The notes under the pieces are model-generated. The model was not told where the DNA came from. It did not search any database and saw only the letters and a program-made list of their open reading frames with translations. Both the position numbers and the translations under genes were made by a program. Source: Floccularia luteovirens (Eukaryota > Basidiomycota > Agaricomycetes > Agaricales > Squamanitaceae). Taken from it: a stretch of 64,000 bases of DNA. This document shows positions 62,483 through 64,000 of the stretch, in pieces; within the stretch, counting starts at the first letter, position 1; each line of letters opens with the position of its first letter. The DNA is taken from assembly GCA_009739215.1 (NCBI GenBank), contig VSJF01000001.1, forward strand, positions 2,604,001 to 2,668,000, in the 5' to 3' direction.

Positions 62483-63973
62483 CTAGGCAGTGTTGTTTAT
62501 GTCGTTGTCAAGTTTTTCGAGTTGTTTATTGATTTCATTTAATGAGTAATGGCGGAGTTTACTGCAGACTGCTGAACATTTGTGTTGTTCAATGAAATCT
62601 CTGAATCCTGCTAGTCCATGGTCACCAAGACCAGATTTACTAGGTCATAACAAGTTTGATTAGCAAGTTAACTCAGTAGAAAGTATCAATCGCTTACCCA
62701 AGTGGTGTATGTGTCATTGGATCAAAAAGTGTCATGATAGTCTCATGACTACCATTAGGATTACGGTCCAATGAGCCTAATAAATCTTTTTAGTATGACC
62801 TAAATTGCACTACTAGTACCGAAATTACCTTGAATATCTGCAAACATGTATTCACAAGCTGAACTTTCAATGACAAAATGGCTAAATGCCATTATAGTTG
62901 CGCCCAGTTTATCTGAACAATTTCGCATTCCAAAAGTTCCAGAGTATTTGTTGACAGCAGATGAGAGACGACGAGGTTCAACAAGATAAACTGCAGTAAC
63001 GTTATGTAATTCATCGTGTTTGCGTCGTGTTGCTATGCTGACTGGTGCCTCCAATTCATCTTCAGAATTGCAAGGATTGGCATCCCTCACTTCTTCATCA
63101 TTAACAGCAGCAGCCTCGGGTTCATCAAGAACTTTTATGATGAATCCATCAGAGATTTGGAAGTCTAGAAGAAAATTATGGAGTTAATGATAACGATACA
63201 GGAAACATAATGTAAAGCTTACCTGCTATCTCTACACCTTTAACCTCTGCTTTTTTAGTAAATAAAGTAGAGAAGTATTCCATTCGCTTCAGACGGATTA
63301 GGTCATTCTTGAGGCATTCAAAGGAGGCTTTAAGTGTAATCCCAATGCCTTGTCCCTTTCCAATGTTGACTAGTTTCTTCGCAACATAGGATTTGTCATC
63401 CATTACAAACTATGTCTCTGGGTGAGTAACGTTGTGATTATATAACAGTAACACTGACTGCAAACACATCTTTTGTCTTTCCGCGATCCGAAGATGACAG
63501 AACTATGGGTATCTGGTCAATATACCCATATTCTACTGTAGATGCATCCGAAAAGATAGGTGTGCCATTGGTATGGTTGATTTCACATGAGAGACGTGTG
63601 AATTTCACCAATTTCAGATCTTGAGGCTGTGGTTGCGTCACAGCTATAGATTCCAATCCTCTATCTCGCTCAAAAGTACTTGTAAGTGGTGTGAAGTTCT
63701 CTCTATCTATTTAGAGATTAATGTCGGAATGAGTATATAGGCAATGCAGTCACAACTCATAAACTTACTGCTGCAAAATCGTTTGTTACTGCTTCGGCCA
63801 CCTTTACCTGACATTGATGTTCGGGTCCCACGTTTAGAAGAGGTTACTTGACGCTTGCGTTTTCCGTTACTATTACTGATACTCATAGTTGATTCTAGCA
63901 TGGATGACTCATCATCTTCCCCTTCGCCAGTTCTTTGCATAAACTTCGGTTCAATAATATTAAACTTATATTC
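62483..63973 (-). CDS. Alpha-kinase (eEF2K/MHCK type), 5' end outside window
   Basis: Visible exons: 63973-63769, 63706-63459, 63409-63223, 63164-62829, 62776-62698 and 62639-62483, all phases consistent; the first begins after an acceptor, so earlier exons lie beyond 64000. The catalytic core reads VTAVYLVEPRRLSSAVNKYS, MAFSHFVIESSACEYMFADI and MTLFDPMTHTPLG, then the Gly-rich SGLGDHGLAGFRDF. The zinc module EQHKCSAVCSKLRH (His/Cys ligands) closes the domain. Atypical alpha-kinases are expanded in Agaricomycetes; substrates are mostly unknown. The N-terminal part shown is basic and Ser-rich (nuclear-signal-like NGKRKRQ), with a possible lysine nucleotide site in SYVAKKLVNIG. Confidence 0.88.
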
Positions 63974-64000
63974 CTGAAACTTAGAAGTGAAATATGCTTA
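63974..64000. other. Intron fragment of the alpha-kinase gene
   Basis: The last 27 bases are the 3' part of an intron on the minus strand (acceptor ttcag next to 63973); its donor is outside the window. Confidence 0.7.

Overview
The window is nuclear DNA from a filamentous basidiomycete, most likely an Agaricomycete. The evidence is dense genes with many 45-65 nt introns that start GT (occasionally GC) and end AG, tiny coding exons (5, 14 and 18 nt), and a typical mushroom gene set: LRR-type F-box proteins, small HGD-motif kinase-like proteins, an alpha-kinase, a ricin-B-like protein, Sho1, Snf1 and NRAMP. No prokaryotic features, CRISPR array, rRNA or convincing tRNA was seen. I reconstructed about 32 genes by hand from splice sites and reading-frame arithmetic; no search or alignment was run.

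Layout. 1-3055 has no resolved gene. 3.0-5.1 kb: an F-box gene and a Fhit-type hydrolase. 5.5-12.7 kb: an accessory block in which a unit of about 3.94 kb (FAD monooxygenase plus kinase-like gene) is tandemly duplicated; the first kinase-like copy is a relic with an internal inversion. 12.9-15.8 kb: a PhzF-like enzyme and a second F-box gene. 15.8-31.7 kb is mostly housekeeping: WBP11-like splicing factor, RNF10-like RING protein, Sho1 osmosensor, GNAT acetyltransferase, EamA-type transporter, ricin-B-like protein, RRM-like protein and elongation factor 2. 31.9-41.1 kb: two inverted paralogous quinone oxidoreductases flank the EF2-lysine methyltransferase, mitoribosomal protein mS45/Bot1, an NR2C2AP-like protein and a tyrosine phosphatase. 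41.5-45.7 kb: three unrecognised genes. 47-58 kb: Snf1 kinase, Tra2-like splicing factor, Utp14 and an NRAMP metal transporter. 58.5-60.5 kb: an unrecognised multi-exon gene. 62.5-64 kb: an alpha-kinase whose 5' end lies outside the window.

Functional links. EF2 and its dedicated methyltransferase lie within 4.7 kb of each other. WBP11 and Tra2 serve splicing, Utp14 serves 40S ribosome assembly, and RNF10 is a 40S-linked ubiquitin ligase. Sho1 and Snf1 are stress and energy signalling proteins. Two head-to-head pairs share promoters under 100 bp.

The most striking signal is in the reading frames. Nine genes, including essential EF2, Snf1 and Utp14, carry single extra nucleotides (18 inferred in total). 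In every case exactly one surplus base per site explains the frame, and I found no missing bases. When these are discounted the exons sum to whole codons and to family-like lengths (EF2 842 aa; both quinone reductases 348 aa). Insertion-biased sequencing or assembly error is the simplest explanation, but the one-sided pattern deserves checking against reads and RNA.
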